From Anaerolineaceae bacterium (GTDB lineage Bacteria; Chloroflexota; Anaerolineae; Anaerolineales; Anaerolineaceae), in the NCBI GenBank assembly GCA_011620445.1, contig WOZB01000004.1:1-16946 (forward strand): a DNA stretch of 16,946 bases, in the 5' to 3' direction. The notes below the pieces were generated by a model that did not search any database, had not been told where the DNA came from, and saw nothing but the letters and a program-made list of their open reading frames with translations. The position numbers were made by a program, and so were the translations under genes. Shown here piece by piece: positions 6,388-15,456 of the stretch (position 1 is the stretch's first letter; each line of letters starts with the position of its first letter).

Positions 6388-7716
6388 TTAAGCAATCAGA
6401 TGATCGTCATAACCATGCATTCGCAGCTCGGTCTCGATCAGGTTGACTACTTCACGCACCGTTCCAGCCACGATCAGGAGGCCAGAAGCCTGCAGCAGCG
6501 AAAGGCTGGATTGCTGTACCGGTAAAACGGCACCCAAAAGTGAAGGAACAACAGTCAGGAAGCCCAGGAAGAAGGCACCTGGCAGAGTGATGCGCCGTTG
6601 GACACGGGTCAGGTAGTCCTGCGTCGGCTTTCCACGGACAACACCCGGGATCTGCGCGCCTTGCTTCTTCAGGTTATCGCCATAGTTCTGTTGGGAGAAT
6701 AATACGTCTGTATAGAAGTAAGCGAAGAGCACAACCAGGATGAAAAGCATCAGTGGGTACCACCAGGTTCCCTGGCCGAAGGCGGTCTGGAACCAATTGG
6801 CTACATTCTTGACTCCCGCGCTTTTACTGGCCAGGAAGAACGAAGAAAGGATGACCGGGAAGGTCAGGAATGATTGCGCAAAAATGATCGGGATCATACC
6901 AGCCATGTTGACCATGAGCGGCAGATTACTGCGCACTGGCATGGACATGCGGTTGCCGATGCGCCGTCCGGGGAACATCACGGGGACGTTTCGGCGGCCA
7001 GCGGTGACGTAGACAATGGCAAAAATTATCGCCACCAACAATACGATTACCAGCACAAAGATCCACCAGGGTTCTTTAGTGGTAACCATCTGTGTAAAGC
7101 TTGCAGGCAGTCGTGAGACGATACCAGCAAAAATGATCAGGGAAAGGCCTTGATTTCTCAAGCCAAACTCTGAAATCAACTGCCCGATCCAGATGCCAAA
7201 CATGGTGCCCGCAAGCATCGCGATGACAGCTGTCACGGTTGGCAGCAGGTTGGCACCTGTAAAGCCCCAGTTGGTCAGAATAGATCCGCCTAATTGGCTG
7301 TTAAAAATGTTGATTTGACCGATTGCCGAAAGCAAAGCCATCGGAATGGTCAGGATCATCGTCCATTTTTCCATCCACTTGCGGCCTTCACGTGGGTCAT
7401 CTTTCATCATTCTTTCGAGTGATGGGATAACCGGCTGGAGAAGCTGCAAAATAATTTGGGCTGTAATATACGGATAAACGCCCATCGCCAGGATCGAGAA
7501 GTGCGAAACCGCACCACCAGAGAGCAGATCCAGTAAACCAATCAGGTTGCCTGCAGCTCCGGTTTGTTGGGTCAGTTGGGCAGCCAGGGCGCGATCCACC
7601 CCAGGGACTGGAATGTTCGCAGCCAGGCGGTAGACAGCCAACAAAAGCAAAGTAATCAGCAGCTTGTTGCGGATATCTTCTGACTTCCAAAGAAAGCGCC
7701 AGGACGATCGTTTCAT
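6388..7716 (-). CDS. secY: Protein translocase subunit SecY
   Basis: SecY is the channel subunit of the SecYEG translocon in the inner membrane. The 442-residue product has about ten hydrophobic segments. Signatures are NIPVPGVD (34-41), GGAVSHFSILAMGVYPYITA (67-86, plug and TM2), the RNQGLSLIIFAGI loop, LPLMVNMAGMIPIIFA (265-280), QIPGVVRGKPT (355-365, a cytosolic loop involved in ribosome and SecA binding), and a C-terminal LRMHGYDDHLIA. I chose the ATG at 7716, which has AAGGAG 8 nt upstream. A TTG 21 codons upstream is open but lies inside rplO and adds a poor basic stretch. Its place between rplO and adk is canonical. Confidence 0.98.
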   Translation of the reverse strand: MKRSSWRFLWKSEDIRNKLLITLLLLAVYRLAANIPVPGVDRALAAQLTQQTGAAGNLIGLLDLLSGGAVSHFSILAMGVYPYITAQIILQLLQPVIPSLERMMKDDPREGRKWMEKWTMILTIPMALLSAIGQINIFNSQLGGSILTNWGFTGANLLPTVTAVIAMLAGTMFGIWIGQLISEFGLRNQGLSLIIFAGIVSRLPASFTQMVTTKEPWWIFVLVIVLLVAIIFAIVYVTAGRRNVPVMFPGRRIGNRMSMPVRSNLPLMVNMAGMIPIIFAQSFLTFPVILSSFFLASKSAGVKNVANWFQTAFGQGTWWYPLMLFILVVLFAYFYTDVLFSQQNYGDNLKKQGAQIPGVVRGKPTQDYLTRVQRRITLPGAFFLGFLTVVPSLLGAVLPVQQSSLSLLQASGLLIVAGTVREVVNLIETELRMHGYDDHLIA

Positions 7717-7738
7717 TCGTAGACTCCTTGTCGGACGC

Positions 7739-8191
7739 TTATTCAGCGATCGCTTCGATGCTTCCGCCGGCTTTTTCAATCTTTTCGCGAGCGCCGTCGG
7801 TTACCTTGTGAACTTTGATCTTCAGGGCAACTTTTACTTCTCCGCGTCCCAGGATCTTAATCGGTTTCTTTAGATCTTTAAGCAATCCGGCAGCGATCAG
7901 GCTTTCCGGAGTTACTTCGCTATCAGCCTTGAAATCCTGGAGAAGATCCAAATTGATTTCATTGTAGCGGATGCGGTTGATCGGAGAGAAACCTTCACCA
8001 CGCAGGAAGGGCAGCTTGCGGAAGAAAGGCAGGTTGCCGCCTTGGTGGTATTGGCGTACGCCACTGTGCCGCGCGTTTTGGCCCTTGGTACCACGTCCGG
8101 AGGTCTTACCACTGCCCGAACCAATACCCCGGCCTATGCGCTTGCGGTCCTTTTTAGAACCCTCATTGGGTTTGAGGTCATGTAGTTGCAT
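7739..8191 (-). CDS. rplO: Large-subunit ribosomal protein L15 (uL15)
   Basis: L15 is a 50S protein that links several 23S rRNA domains. The 150-residue product begins MQLHDLKPNEGSKKDRKRIG and continues with the Gly/Arg-rich extension GRGIGSGSGKTSGRGTKGQ, the hallmark of L15, then GGNLPFFRKLPFLRGEGF. The C-terminal half is a globular domain ending in a GGSIEAIAE segment. The ATG overlaps the rpmD stop by one nt (TAATG). It is the last ribosomal protein gene before secY, as is usual in the spc operon. Confidence 0.98.
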   Translation of the reverse strand: MQLHDLKPNEGSKKDRKRIGRGIGSGSGKTSGRGTKGQNARHSGVRQYHQGGNLPFFRKLPFLRGEGFSPINRIRYNEINLDLLQDFKADSEVTPESLIAAGLLKDLKKPIKILGRGEVKVALKIKVHKVTDGAREKIEKAGGSIEAIAE

Positions 8192-8394
8192 TACTTCTTC
8201 TCCTCCGCTGCGGGCTTGACTTCGACCAGAAATGAAACCTTGTCGAGCATGCCGCGGATTACTTCGTTATCCTCCAGCACGACAGTATCGTGCAGGTGCC
8301 TGAAACCAAGCGCCTTGAGGGTATTCTTGGTGCGCACTGGATAACCAATGCCGCTTTTGAGTTGGGTAACCTGGAGTTTATTAGCCTTGGGCAT
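8191..8394 (-). CDS. rpmD: Large-subunit ribosomal protein L30 (uL30)
   Basis: L30 is a small 50S protein. The 67-residue product MPKANKLQVTQLKSGIGYPV... carries the family pattern of TQLKSGIGYPVRTKNTLKALG followed by LHDTVVLEDNEVIRGMLDKV, seen at residues 10-56. I took the ATG at 8394 because GGAGG lies six nt upstream and the N-terminus matches the family. An open TTG start 20 codons upstream lies within rpsE and was rejected. The gene overlaps the end of rpsE by 14 nt and touches rplO as TAATG, so the rpsE-rpmD-rplO trio is likely coupled. Confidence 0.97.
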   Translation of the reverse strand: MPKANKLQVTQLKSGIGYPVRTKNTLKALGFRHLHDTVVLEDNEVIRGMLDKVSFLVEVKPAAEEKK

Positions 8395-8911
8395 TTTTCC
8401 TCCGTGACCAGAAGGGGCTGACCTCTTCCACACTCTTGCCGCGTTCAAGGGCAACCTGCTGTGGAGTTTTAAGCATCGTCAGGGCGTCAAATGTGGCGGT
8501 GACGATGTTCAGCATGTTGCTTGAACCCAGCGACTTGGTGAGGATGTCCTTAATGCCAGCGGCTTCGCAAACAGCACGCACACCACCAGCAGCAATAACA
8601 CCCGTACCTTCAGAAGCAGGTTTCAGCAAAATTTTGGCGCCACTGCAGGAACCAGTCACCTCATGGGCAATTGTGGTGCCCATCAGGCTGATCTTGCGCA
8701 TATTCTTATGTGCCTGGTCAGTAGCTTTACGCATGGCATCTGGTACAGCAAGTGCCTTGCCGACACCCATGCCAACGCTTCCATTGTTGTCTCCGACCAC
8801 CAAGGTTACTCTGAAAGAGAAACGGCGACCGCCTTTGACAACTTTGGCAACACGGGCGATGTCGATAACACGCTCATCATAAGGGTTTTCAATTTTTGAA
8901 AAATCTTCCAT
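8381..8911 (-). CDS. rpsE: Small-subunit ribosomal protein S5 (uS5)
   Basis: S5 sits near the mRNA entry channel of the 30S subunit and influences decoding accuracy. The 176-residue product has the N-terminal double-stranded RNA-binding-like domain from about residue 15, with VKGGRRFSFRVTLVVGD and GSVGMGVGKA. The C-terminal domain carries AGGVRAVCEAAGIKDILTKSLGS, seen around residues 130-155. The ATG has GAGGAT five nt upstream. It lies between rplR and rpmD, and its last 14 nt overlap rpmD. No unusual residues were noticed. Confidence 0.98.
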   Translation of the reverse strand: MEDFSKIENPYDERVIDIARVAKVVKGGRRFSFRVTLVVGDNNGSVGMGVGKALAVPDAMRKATDQAHKNMRKISLMGTTIAHEVTGSCSGAKILLKPASEGTGVIAAGGVRAVCEAAGIKDILTKSLGSSNMLNIVTATFDALTMLKTPQQVALERGKSVEEVSPFWSRRKNAQG

Positions 8912-8923
8912 TGTATCCTCGGT

Positions 8924-9289
8924 TTAGAAATCCAAGCCGCCCTTGCGAGCGCCATCCGCCAGTGATTTAACACGGCCGGTGTAATAGTAACCGCCACGGT
9001 CCATCACGACAGGTTTGATGCCTTTGGCGATGGCGCGGTGCGCCAGCTCTTCGCCGACCTTGGCTGCCTGGTCTAGTTTGTTCATTTTACTCACCACATC
9101 CCTCAAGCCCAGGTCGATCGATGAAGCTGAGCAAAGCGTAATGCCATTTTCATCGTCAATGATCTGAGCATAGATCTGGGTGATGCTTCTGAATACATTC
9201 AAGCGAGGACGCTGCGGAGTTCCGAAGACGGATTTGCGCACACGAACGTGCCTGCGAAGACGGGCTTGATTCCTTGTTTTCTCAGCCAT
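8924..9289 (-). CDS. rplR: Large-subunit ribosomal protein L18 (uL18)
   Basis: L18 binds 5S rRNA in the central protuberance of the 50S subunit. The 121-residue product has a basic N-terminus ([20 protein letters not shown]), then [20 protein letters not shown], and the conserved end [20 protein letters not shown] in slightly altered form ([20 protein letters not shown]). The length is normal. The ATG has AGAGGT six nt upstream, overlapping the rplF stop codon, so rplF and rplR are probably coupled. Its place between rplF and rpsE is canonical for the spc operon. Confidence 0.98.
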   Translation of the reverse strand: MAEKTRNQARLRRHVRVRKSVFGTPQRPRLNVFRSITQIYAQIIDDENGITLCSASSIDLGLRDVVSKMNKLDQAAKVGEELAHRAIAKGIKPVVMDRGGYYYTGRVKSLADGARKGGLDF

Positions 9290-9297
9290 ATTTACCT

Positions 9298-9846
9298 CTA
9301 CTTACCGGTCTTTCCGGCCTTACCAGCCTTCAGTTTGACAACTTCGCCCAGGTAGCGGATGCCATAGCCCTTGTAGTGATCGGGTACGCGCACTTCCCGC
9401 ATATTCACGGCGACTTGCCCCACCTGTTGACGGTCGCGACCTTTGATCTTGACCTGGCGGGTTTTTGTATCGACTTCGTAGCTAATACCTTCCGGAGCCG
9501 GGAAAACGACAGGATGTGAATAACCTACGTTCAAAACCACGTCTTTTCCGTTCATTTCAGCACGGTAACCAACGCCGTTGATCTCCATGATCCGCTCAAA
9601 ACCTTTGCTGCATCCCTCGACCATGTTGTTCAACAGGGCCCGGGTTGTGCCGTGGATTGCGCGCATGAAGGCGCTATCATCTGGGCGTTCAACAATTAAC
9701 TTGCCATCTTCCAATTTAATGGTGAGGGCTGAGTTGAATTCATCGCTGAGTTCGCCGTTTGGACCTTTTACGGTCACTTTGTGGCCGTCGATCTTTACTT
9801 CCACTCCCTGCGGCAGGGTGATGGGTAATTTACCTATACGTGACAT
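9298..9846 (-). CDS. rplF: Large-subunit ribosomal protein L6 (uL6)
   Basis: L6 binds 23S rRNA near the sarcin-ricin loop, at the elongation factor site. At 182 residues the length is normal. It starts [19 protein letters not shown], and both L6 domains are visible: the first has [15 protein letters not shown], the second has [20 protein letters not shown]. The C-terminal [30 protein letters not shown] is the family consensus (KGKGIRY type) with a basic tail. GGAG lies 7 nt before the ATG. The gene lies 10 bp after rpsH in the standard spc order. Confidence 0.98.
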   Translation of the reverse strand: MSRIGKLPITLPQGVEVKIDGHKVTVKGPNGELSDEFNSALTIKLEDGKLIVERPDDSAFMRAIHGTTRALLNNMVEGCSKGFERIMEINGVGYRAEMNGKDVVLNVGYSHPVVFPAPEGISYEVDTKTRQVKIKGRDRQQVGQVAVNMREVRVPDHYKGYGIRYLGEVVKLKAGKAGKTGK

Positions 9847-9856
9847 CCCTTATCTC

Positions 9857-10270
9857 CTACCAGACTTTACAGAGGACCTCGCCGCCAACGCCGATTTTAC
9901 GGGCTTTGTGGCCGGTCATGATCCCTTTCGGGGTGGACAAAATTGAAATGCCAATGCCGGAAAGCACCCATGGAATATCATCGCGTGAGGTGTAGACACG
10001 GCAGCCAGGACGGCTGACGCGCTGCAGACCACTGATAATGGGGCGGCGATGGCGGCGTTCACCAATATATTTCAAGGTTACACGCAACACTTTGCTGGCT
10101 TCTGTTTTGCCATCCACAACTTCAAAGCCCTGCAGGTAACCCTCTTCGGTAAGAATGCGGGCGATTTCCTGCTTGAGTTTGGAGTCAGGCATGCTTGCTA
10201 CGGAATTGCCAGCCATAGCGATGTTGCGGATGCGAGTTAACATATCGGCAATAGGATCTGACATTGTCAT
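9857..10270 (-). CDS. rpsH: Small-subunit ribosomal protein S8 (uS8)
   Basis: S8 binds the central domain of 16S rRNA and, in E. coli, represses the spc operon by binding mRNA. The 137-residue product has the N-terminal SDPIADMLTRIRN motif, a middle LKYIGERRHRRPIISGLQRVS region, and the standard end GIMTGHKARKIGVGGEVLCKVW, seen from about residue 116. Two in-frame ATGs lie 6 nt apart. The first (10270) is taken because GGAGG is exactly six nt upstream, giving MTMSDP. The gap to rpsN is 19 bp. Confidence 0.98.
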   Translation of the reverse strand: MTMSDPIADMLTRIRNIAMAGNSVASMPDSKLKQEIARILTEEGYLQGFEVVDGKTEASKVLRVTLKYIGERRHRRPIISGLQRVSRPGCRVYTSRDDIPWVLSGIGISILSTPKGIMTGHKARKIGVGGEVLCKVW

Positions 10271-10289
10271 AATATTCCTCCAGGTCGAA

Positions 10290-10472
10290 TTACCAAGATG
10301 ATTTTGTCACACCAGGGATTTTGCCCTGGAGCGCCAATTCACGGAAACAAATTCGGCAAAGGCCAAATTTACGCATGTAACCACGCGGACGACCGCAAAC
10401 TCTGCAGCGGTTGACAACACGATTAGGATATTTCCTCCGCAGCTCGCGGTATGCCATACATTTTTTAGCCAT
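10290..10472 (-). CDS. rpsN: Small-subunit ribosomal protein S14, type Z (zinc-binding)
   Basis: S14 is a late-assembling protein of the 30S head. This is the short zinc form: 60 residues with Cys23, Cys26, Cys39 and Cys42 in two CxxC pairs (CRVC and CRIC) and the typical end [12 protein letters not shown] chose the ATG at 10472 because [11 protein letters not shown] is the family N-terminus and AAGGA lies 5 nt upstream. A longer frame from 10529 lies inside rplE and looks like a chance extension. It overlaps rplE by 8 nt. The name rpsZ is also used for this form. Confidence 0.97.
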   Translation of the reverse strand: MAKKCMAYRELRRKYPNRVVNRCRVCGRPRGYMRKFGLCRICFRELALQGKIPGVTKSSW

Positions 10473-11016
10473 TTGTTTCCTTTCTGAAAGGCATGCGGAA
10501 CTTCGTGAGCAAGGCACGCGCCTGGTCATCTGTTTCAGCGGTGGTGACGATGCTTACTTCCATGCCACGAACTTTGTCGATCTTGTCATATTGAATTTCT
10601 GGGAAGATCAACTGCTCGGTCAAACCGAGGGTGTAATTACCACGGCCATCAAAAGCTTCCCCGGAAATTCCACGGAAGTCGCGCACACGAGGTAGGGCAA
10701 TATTGACCAATCGGTCAAAAAATGCCCACATTTTTTCGCCGCGCAGCGTTACTTTGACGCCGATCTGGCGGCCTTCGCGCAGCTTGAAGTTAGAGATAGC
10801 CTTGCGGGCTGCGATCACTACCGGTTTTTGACCGGTGATGATGGTCAAGTCGTTGACTGCGGCGTCAATAGCCTTGGGATTATCCAAAGCTTCACCGACA
10901 CCAATATTGACAACGATCTTGGAGATCTTCGGAGTCTGCATGACGTTCTGCAATCCAAGCTCTTTGAAGAGGGCTGGGGCGATTTCTTTATTGTATTGTT
11001 CTTGTAGTCTGTTCAT
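10465..11016 (-). CDS. rplE: Large-subunit ribosomal protein L5 (uL5)
   Basis: L5 binds 5S rRNA in the central protuberance and contacts the P-site tRNA. The 183-residue product matches the family length, with [20 protein letters not shown] near residue 23, the [21 protein letters not shown] block, and [21 protein letters not shown] in the C-terminal half. The end, [22 protein letters not shown], is the usual C-terminus. The ribosome binding site is weak (GAGTGAG). It starts 15 nt after the rplX stop and overlaps rpsN by 8 nt, so rpsN is likely coupled to it. Confidence 0.98.
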   Translation of the reverse strand: MNRLQEQYNKEIAPALFKELGLQNVMQTPKISKIVVNIGVGEALDNPKAIDAAVNDLTIITGQKPVVIAARKAISNFKLREGRQIGVKVTLRGEKMWAFFDRLVNIALPRVRDFRGISGEAFDGRGNYTLGLTEQLIFPEIQYDKIDKVRGMEVSIVTTAETDDQARALLTKFRMPFRKETNG

Positions 11017-11031
11017 CTCTGCTCACTCGCC

Positions 11032-11631
11032 CTATTTCTCAGACGTCTTCGTTGCAGGTTTGGCAGCAGCTTTTTTAGCAACTGGTTTGCTCGCGGTCGT
11101 CTTGGTTTCGGTCTTCTTAGCTGCAGGCTTTGCAGTGGTCGCCTTCTTTACAGCAGGCTTTTCCGCGGTCTTTTTGGCTGCGGGTTTCGCAGTAGTTTTG
11201 GCAACAGCCTTCTTAGCTGCGGGTTTGGCAGCGGGTTTGGCAGCTGGTTTGGCGGCTGGATTGACAGGAGCTTTTTCAGCAACTGGAGCAACAACTTTCT
11301 TTGCGGCAGCTTCAGCTTTCTTGGACTTCGTTTCCAGGTTAGCTTTGACGTTCCGTCTTGCACTGCGATCCTTGGCAATCTTCTCGCCTTTGGCGTCCAC
11401 AAGCATGACGTTGGAAACGTCAATGGGAGCTTCGAATTCAACGATGCCGGAGGGGAGGGTCTTGCCATCTTCCTGACGTTGTTTTTGGTGCCTCTTAGCC
11501 AGGTTTACGCCTTGAACGGTGATGCGATTGGTCTTGGTGAAAACACGAACGACCTCGCCAATCTTATCTTTATCCGCTTCAGCTCCGCGCATTACTCTGA
11601 CACGGTCACCTTTTTTTATTTTCATACTCAT
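11032..11631 (-). CDS. rplX: Ribosomal protein L24 (uL24) with long Ala/Lys/Pro tail
   Basis: L24 starts 50S assembly and sits beside the peptide exit tunnel. Residues 1-100 are a normal L24 with the KOW motif ([20 protein letters not shown], residues 6-25), [13 protein letters not shown] and [14 protein letters not shown] core (here [19 protein letters not shown]). Family members are usually about 100-110 residues; this one has 199. Residues 101-199 are almost only Ala, Lys, Pro, Thr, Val and Glu, with PAAK repeated four times in a row at 125-140, and are probably disordered. I chose the ATG at 11631 (GGAG six nt upstream). A longer ATG 5 codons upstream would consume that ribosome binding site. 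Confidence 0.96.
   Translation of the reverse strand: MSMKIKKGDRVRVMRGAEADKDKIGEVVRVFTKTNRITVQGVNLAKRHQKQRQEDGKTLPSGIVEFEAPIDVSNVMLVDAKGEKIAKDRSARRNVKANLETKSKKAEAAAKKVVAPVAEKAPVNPAAKPAAKPAAKPAAKKAVAKTTAKPAAKKTAEKPAVKKATTAKPAAKKTETKTTASKPVAKKAAAKPATKTSEK
11212..11259 (-). repeat. 12-bp tandem repeat coding for (PAAK)4 in L24
   Basis: Four consecutive 12-bp units on the minus strand code for PAAK at residues 125-140 of L24. The copies differ mainly at third codon positions (for example GCT, GCC, GCA for Ala), so they are degenerate rather than recent perfect duplications. Further scattered copies of PAAKK occur at residues 150-154, 169-173 and similar sites. The region could still vary in length between strains by slippage. 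Confidence 0.7.
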
Positions 11632-11651
11632 CTTACTCTCCTGCAATCGCT

Positions 11652-12023
11652 CTACAGAACTTCTGGAGCCAAAGATACAATTTTCATGAACCCTTTTTCG
11701 CGCAGTTCACGGGCAACCGGCCCAAAAATGCGCGTTCCGCGGGGATTGACACCATCGCTATCGAGGATGACAACTGCATTGTCATCAAAACGAATGGTGG
11801 ACCCATCTGGGCGGCGATAAGGGTGGCTTGTGCGGACGATGACGCCCTTCACGATTTCACTTTTCTTCACAGCAGCCTGCGGAGCAGCTGATTTGACCGT
11901 GCAGGTGACGATATCGCCAACATAAGCGTAGTGTCGTCGGGTTCCTCCATCAATATGGAAAACCAGGACGACCTTTGCGCCAGTGTTATCGGCAACAGTC
12001 AGTCTTGACTCATTCTGGATCAT
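11652..12023 (-). CDS. rplN: Large-subunit ribosomal protein L14 (uL14)
   Basis: L14 lies at the subunit interface of the 50S, where it contributes an intersubunit bridge and, in the family, binds the silencing factor RsfS. The product has 123 residues, one more than is usual. It begins [19 protein letters not shown] and has the [20 protein letters not shown] and [20 protein letters not shown] blocks, ending [22 protein letters not shown]. The ATG overlaps the rpsQ stop as ATGA, with AGGAG 7 nt upstream. Its position before rplX is canonical. Confidence 0.98.
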   Translation of the reverse strand: MIQNESRLTVADNTGAKVVLVFHIDGGTRRHYAYVGDIVTCTVKSAAPQAAVKKSEIVKGVIVRTSHPYRRPDGSTIRFDDNAVVILDSDGVNPRGTRIFGPVARELREKGFMKIVSLAPEVL

Positions 12024-12310
12024 TTCGGCTCTCCTACAGAAAGTGTCTCAAGATCGCCTTCCTGACGGAATTCAGATTTGAGCACTTTCTCGACAACCCA
12101 ACGCTTGGTCGCGGAAATGGGAGCGGATTCGACAATGCTCACCTTGTCGCCGACATTGCAGCCGATTTCATCGTGAACCTTGAAAGTCTTGCTGCCATGC
12201 ACAATCTTATGATAAAGAGGATGCTGATAGGTGTTCGAGACCTCAACGGTCACGGTCTTTTGCATTTTGTTGCTTTTGACGGTGCCTACTAAACGACGAC
12301 GGTTATTCAT
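12020..12310 (-). CDS. rpsQ: Small-subunit ribosomal protein S17 (uS17)
   Basis: S17 is an OB-fold protein that binds the 5' domain of 16S rRNA. The 96-residue product has [20 protein letters not shown] at the start, [16 protein letters not shown] in the middle and [16 protein letters not shown], which match the family pattern. About ten residues beyond the conserved region form a short acidic C-terminal extension. Both ends overlap neighbours by 4 nt as ATGA: its start overlaps the rpmC stop and its stop overlaps the rplN start. This indicates tight translational coupling across rpmC-rpsQ-rplN. Confidence 0.98.
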   Translation of the reverse strand: MNNRRRLVGTVKSNKMQKTVTVEVSNTYQHPLYHKIVHGSKTFKVHDEIGCNVGDKVSIVESAPISATKRWVVEKVLKSEFRQEGDLETLSVGEPK

Positions 12311-12515
12311 TTCTTACCTTCCTTTTCCGCCTTGGCGCGTTCGGTCAGTATTGTCTCGAACAACGCAATTTGACGGCGGGTGACTTTAAAGCGGCCGGTA
12401 TCGGTCAATTGGCCGGTAACTACCTGGAATCTGAGATTCATCAGTTCCTGCCGTGAGTCCAACATTTTTTTCGTAATTTCTTCAGTAGAAAGTGCACGTA
12501 CTTCTTTAGCGTTCA

Positions 12516-12516
<1 letters not shown>
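12307..12516 (-). CDS. rpmC: Large-subunit ribosomal protein L29 (uL29)
   Basis: L29 is a small helical protein at the peptide exit tunnel, next to L23, where trigger factor and the signal recognition particle dock. The 69-residue product has the usual two-helix pattern: MNAKEVRALSTEEITKKMLD, then RQELMNLRFQVVTGQLTDTG and the IALFETILTERAKAEKE second helix. The length is normal. The ATG shares one nt with the rplP stop (TAATG), and its own stop overlaps rpsQ by 4 nt, so it is read in a coupled block from rplP to rplN. Confidence 0.98.
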
Positions 12517-12938
<422 letters not shown>

Positions 12939-12959
12939 AATCTATACCTCACTCAATTT

Positions 12960-13640
12960 CTACTCGCTGATATAGACGCCTTCGGTGGCTTCAACCTTTT
13001 CTTCAGGTTGAACATTCATCACGATGCCACGATAGACCCATACCTTGATACCAATTTGGCCGAATGTTGTAGAAGCGGCTGTCTTGGCAAAATCAATATC
13101 TGCGCGCAATGTCTGCAGCGGAACACGCCCTTCACGCAGGGTAACACGGCGGGCCATTTCAGCGCCAGCCAAACGGCCGGAAACCGTAACTTTAATACCG
13201 CCTGCGCCCTGGCGCAAAGCCTGTTGGATAGCGCGTTTCATCGCGCGTCGATAACTGATACGGCGTTCCAGTTGACCGGCAATGTTCTTGGCAACCAGGT
13301 ATGCATCTGTATCAGGGTTCTTGATCTCTTTGACTTCCAGGTCAATTTTCTTGCCAGTCAAAGCTTCAAGAGCTGTCCGTAAAACTTTCACACTCTCGCC
13401 TTTGCGTCCGATCAGGATGCCAGGTTTGGCAGTGTGCAAGGAAACCTTTACCTTACCGGGGTAGCGTTCAACTTCGATTGTTGAGACACCGGCGCGTTCT
13501 GCTTCTTTGTGCACCAATTCGCGGATTTTGATGTCCTGGTGCAGTTGTTCGGTGTAATCTTTGCCTTCAGCATACCAGCGGCCAAGCCATGGTTTGTTGA
13601 TGCCCAGACGAAAACCAATTGGATGTACTTTACGACCCAT
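12960..13640 (-). CDS. rpsC: Small-subunit ribosomal protein S3 (uS3)
   Basis: S3 forms part of the mRNA entry channel of the 30S and contributes to mRNA unwinding. The 226-residue product starts [20 protein letters not shown]. It has a type II KH domain with the GRKG loop (residues 78-81) and the C-terminal domain with [20 protein letters not shown] and the WVYRGIVM end. The length is normal. The ATG follows AAGGA by six nt, the same AAGGAATAATTATG layout as rpsM. It lies between rplV and rplP as usual. Confidence 0.98.
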   Translation of the reverse strand: MGRKVHPIGFRLGINKPWLGRWYAEGKDYTEQLHQDIKIRELVHKEAERAGVSTIEVERYPGKVKVSLHTAKPGILIGRKGESVKVLRTALEALTGKKIDLEVKEIKNPDTDAYLVAKNIAGQLERRISYRRAMKRAIQQALRQGAGGIKVTVSGRLAGAEMARRVTLREGRVPLQTLRADIDFAKTAASTTFGQIGIKVWVYRGIVMNVQPEEKVEATEGVYISE

Positions 13641-13657
13641 AATTATTCCTTGCCTCT

Positions 13658-13999
13658 CTACTCGATCTCGCGCAACACAACGGTGATTTCAGAGCTTCTC
13701 CTCAATTGAGGCTTGAAGCGGCCGCGGGCACCAAAGCTGCGCCACTTGCGGGTGGGGCCTTCATTGGCGTAAATCTTGTGAACCACCAGTTCATCCCGGC
13801 CAACACCGAAATTCTCCTCAGCGTTTGCCATGGCAGAGGCGATCAACTTGCGCACATCAACGGCCACAAAGTTGGGGGTGAGATTAAGAATATTGAGGGC
13901 GTCCACAACTTTTTTGCCGCGGACGAGATCAATCACCAGGCGAGCTTTTTGAGCAGAGGTACCGCATTTGCCGAGTTTAGCAGTAATTTCGTGTGCCAT
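13658..13999 (-). CDS. rplV: Large-subunit ribosomal protein L22 (uL22)
   Basis: L22 binds all 23S rRNA domains, and its beta-hairpin lines the narrow part of the exit tunnel, where macrolides and stalling peptides act. The 113-residue product has KCGTSAQKARLVIDLVRGKK near the N-terminus, ASAMANAEENFGV, and the hairpin region GPTRKWRSFGARGRFKPQLR (about residues 82-101). The ending SSEITVVLREIE is standard. GAGG lies seven nt before the ATG, and the gene starts 8 bp after rpsS. No deletions are obvious in the hairpin. Confidence 0.98.
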   Translation of the reverse strand: MAHEITAKLGKCGTSAQKARLVIDLVRGKKVVDALNILNLTPNFVAVDVRKLIASAMANAEENFGVGRDELVVHKIYANEGPTRKWRSFGARGRFKPQLRRSSEITVVLREIE

Positions 14000-14007
14000 C
14001 TGCTACC

Positions 14008-14280
14008 TCACTTTGAGGCTTTCTCGGACACGTGTCCGCGGAACCAACGGGTAGGAGCGAATTCACCAAGGCGATGGCCAACCATATTTTCGGTCACATA
14101 GATCGGAACGTGGCGTCGGCCGTCATGCACAGCAATGGTATGACCCACCATTTGGGGGAAAATCGTGCTGGCGCGGCTCCAGGTGCGGAGAACTTTCTTC
14201 TCGCCCTTGGTGTTCATATCTTCAATTCTCTTCAAAAGTTTCGGGTCGATGAACGGCCCTTTTTTCAATGATCGCGACAT
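14008..14280 (-). CDS. rpsS: Small-subunit ribosomal protein S19 (uS19)
   Basis: S19 is in the 30S head, pairs with S13 and takes part in an intersubunit bridge. The 90-residue product has the strongly conserved start [20 protein letters not shown], then [40 protein letters not shown] and [15 protein letters not shown]. The length is normal. AAGGA lies 8 nt before the ATG. The gene is 20 bp after rplB and 8 bp before rplV, the canonical order of the S10 operon. Confidence 0.98.
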   Translation of the reverse strand: MSRSLKKGPFIDPKLLKRIEDMNTKGEKKVLRTWSRASTIFPQMVGHTIAVHDGRRHVPIYVTENMVGHRLGEFAPTRWFRGHVSEKASK

Positions 14281-14300
14281 TTCTTACGTCCTTTTCTTCT

Positions 14301-15137
14301 CTAGCGCTTAGCCTTGGAGCGTTGGCGAATGATCATGTTATTTGAGCGCTTATTGCGGCGGGTCTTGTAACCCAGGGCCGGTCTACCCCATGGGGTCTTG
14401 GGACCAGGCATACCAATGGATGTACGGCCTTCACCGCCTCCATGGGGATGATCTCGCGGGCTCATAGCGCTACCACGAACCTCAGGGCGTAAACCCATGT
14501 GGCGGGCGCGGCCAGCCTTGCCAAGTTTCACATTGGAGTGGTCCACATTTCCAACCTGCCCGATGGAAGCTGTACATTCCTGCATAACTAAGCGAACTTC
14601 GCCAGAGGGCATACGCACTTGGGCATATTTGCCTTCTTTGGCCAGTAACTGGGCAGATGAACCTGCCGAGCGACAAACCTGCGCGCCCTTACCAGGTTGC
14701 AGTTCGATGGCATGGATCGTTGTACCAACTGGAATGTTCGCCAGGGGTAAATTATTGCCAGGCCTAATTTCGGCCGTTGCACCGGAAAGAAGACTATCAC
14801 CCACTTTGACACCCACAGGCGCAATGATGTAGCGTTTCTCACCGTCGGCATAGACCAGGAGGGCCAAGCGGGCTGTGCGGTTCGGATCGTATTCAATCGC
14901 GGAAACCTTGGCTGGGATGCCAATTTTATTGCGGGTGAAATCAATCATACGGATTTGGCGCTTGACGCCCGATCCGCGATGGCGCACAGTGATCCGACCC
15001 ATTGAATTGCGGCCAGCGAACATGGTTTTGGCCACGATCAGGCTGCGCTCAGGGCGGTCCTTGGTAATTTCTTCAAATGTATAGCCAGTCTTATGGCGCT
15101 GGCCATTGGTTTTTGCTTTATATAATTTGACGGCCAT
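14301..15137 (-). CDS. rplB: Large-subunit ribosomal protein L2 (uL2)
   Basis: L2 is one of the oldest 50S proteins. It helps subunit association and peptidyl transfer. The 278-residue product has the [20 protein letters not shown] block at the N-terminus, a central SH3-like domain, and the C-terminal motif [20 protein letters not shown], in which Asp229 and His230 align with the catalytically important Asp-His pair of E. coli L2. The end is strongly basic ([19 protein letters not shown]). The ATG shares one nt with the rplW stop (TAATG), implying coupled translation. Confidence 0.99.
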   Translation of the reverse strand: MAVKLYKAKTNGQRHKTGYTFEEITKDRPERSLIVAKTMFAGRNSMGRITVRHRGSGVKRQIRMIDFTRNKIGIPAKVSAIEYDPNRTARLALLVYADGEKRYIIAPVGVKVGDSLLSGATAEIRPGNNLPLANIPVGTTIHAIELQPGKGAQVCRSAGSSAQLLAKEGKYAQVRMPSGEVRLVMQECTASIGQVGNVDHSNVKLGKAGRARHMGLRPEVRGSAMSPRDHPHGGGEGRTSIGMPGPKTPWGRPALGYKTRRNKRSNNMIIRQRSKAKR

Positions 15138-15442
15138 TATCCAACTCCTTCAAAGATCGGAATGGTTTGCCCTTCCCGCAGCGTCACGATGGCTTTTTTG
15201 ACACTGGGTTTTCGGATCGTAAGGCGGCGGGTCTTGCTGTTTTTAGTTGATTTCGCAGGAAGATTGACAATATTCACGCGTACAACATCCACATCGAAGG
15301 CTGTTTCAACGGCTGTCTTTACGTTTTCGCGGGTGGCATCGGACACAACTTCAAAAACGTATTGGTGCAGCTTACTGGCCTGGTAGTTTGACTTTTCAGT
15401 AACCACGGGACGGCGCAGGACTTCAAAAATTGAGGCTTTCAT
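15137..15442 (-). CDS. rplW: Large-subunit ribosomal protein L23 (uL23)
   Basis: L23 stands at the exit tunnel rim and is the docking site for trigger factor and the signal recognition particle. The 101-residue product has [16 protein letters not shown] near the start, [20 protein letters not shown] and [19 protein letters not shown], which match the family, then a basic loop and [15 protein letters not shown] at the end. The length is normal. An AAGG ribosome binding site precedes the ATG by 9 nt. It starts 14 bp after rplD and overlaps rplB by one nt. Confidence 0.98.
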   Translation of the reverse strand: MKASIFEVLRRPVVTEKSNYQASKLHQYVFEVVSDATRENVKTAVETAFDVDVVRVNIVNLPAKSTKNSKTRRLTIRKPSVKKAIVTLREGQTIPIFEGVG

Positions 15443-15456
15443 TCTGCTTTACCTTC

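Noticed and set aside
7717..7779. N-terminal extension of SecY from a TTG codon inside rplO
   Set aside because: The ATG at 7716 has AAGGAG at good spacing and gives the usual SecY N-terminus.
8395..8454. Longer L30 starting with TTG inside rpsE
   Set aside because: The ATG at 8394 follows GGAGG by six nt and matches the family start.
10473..10529. Longer S14 starting inside rplE
   Set aside because: The added 19 residues are unlike S14, and the internal ATG has a good ribosome binding site and the family N-terminus MAKKCM.
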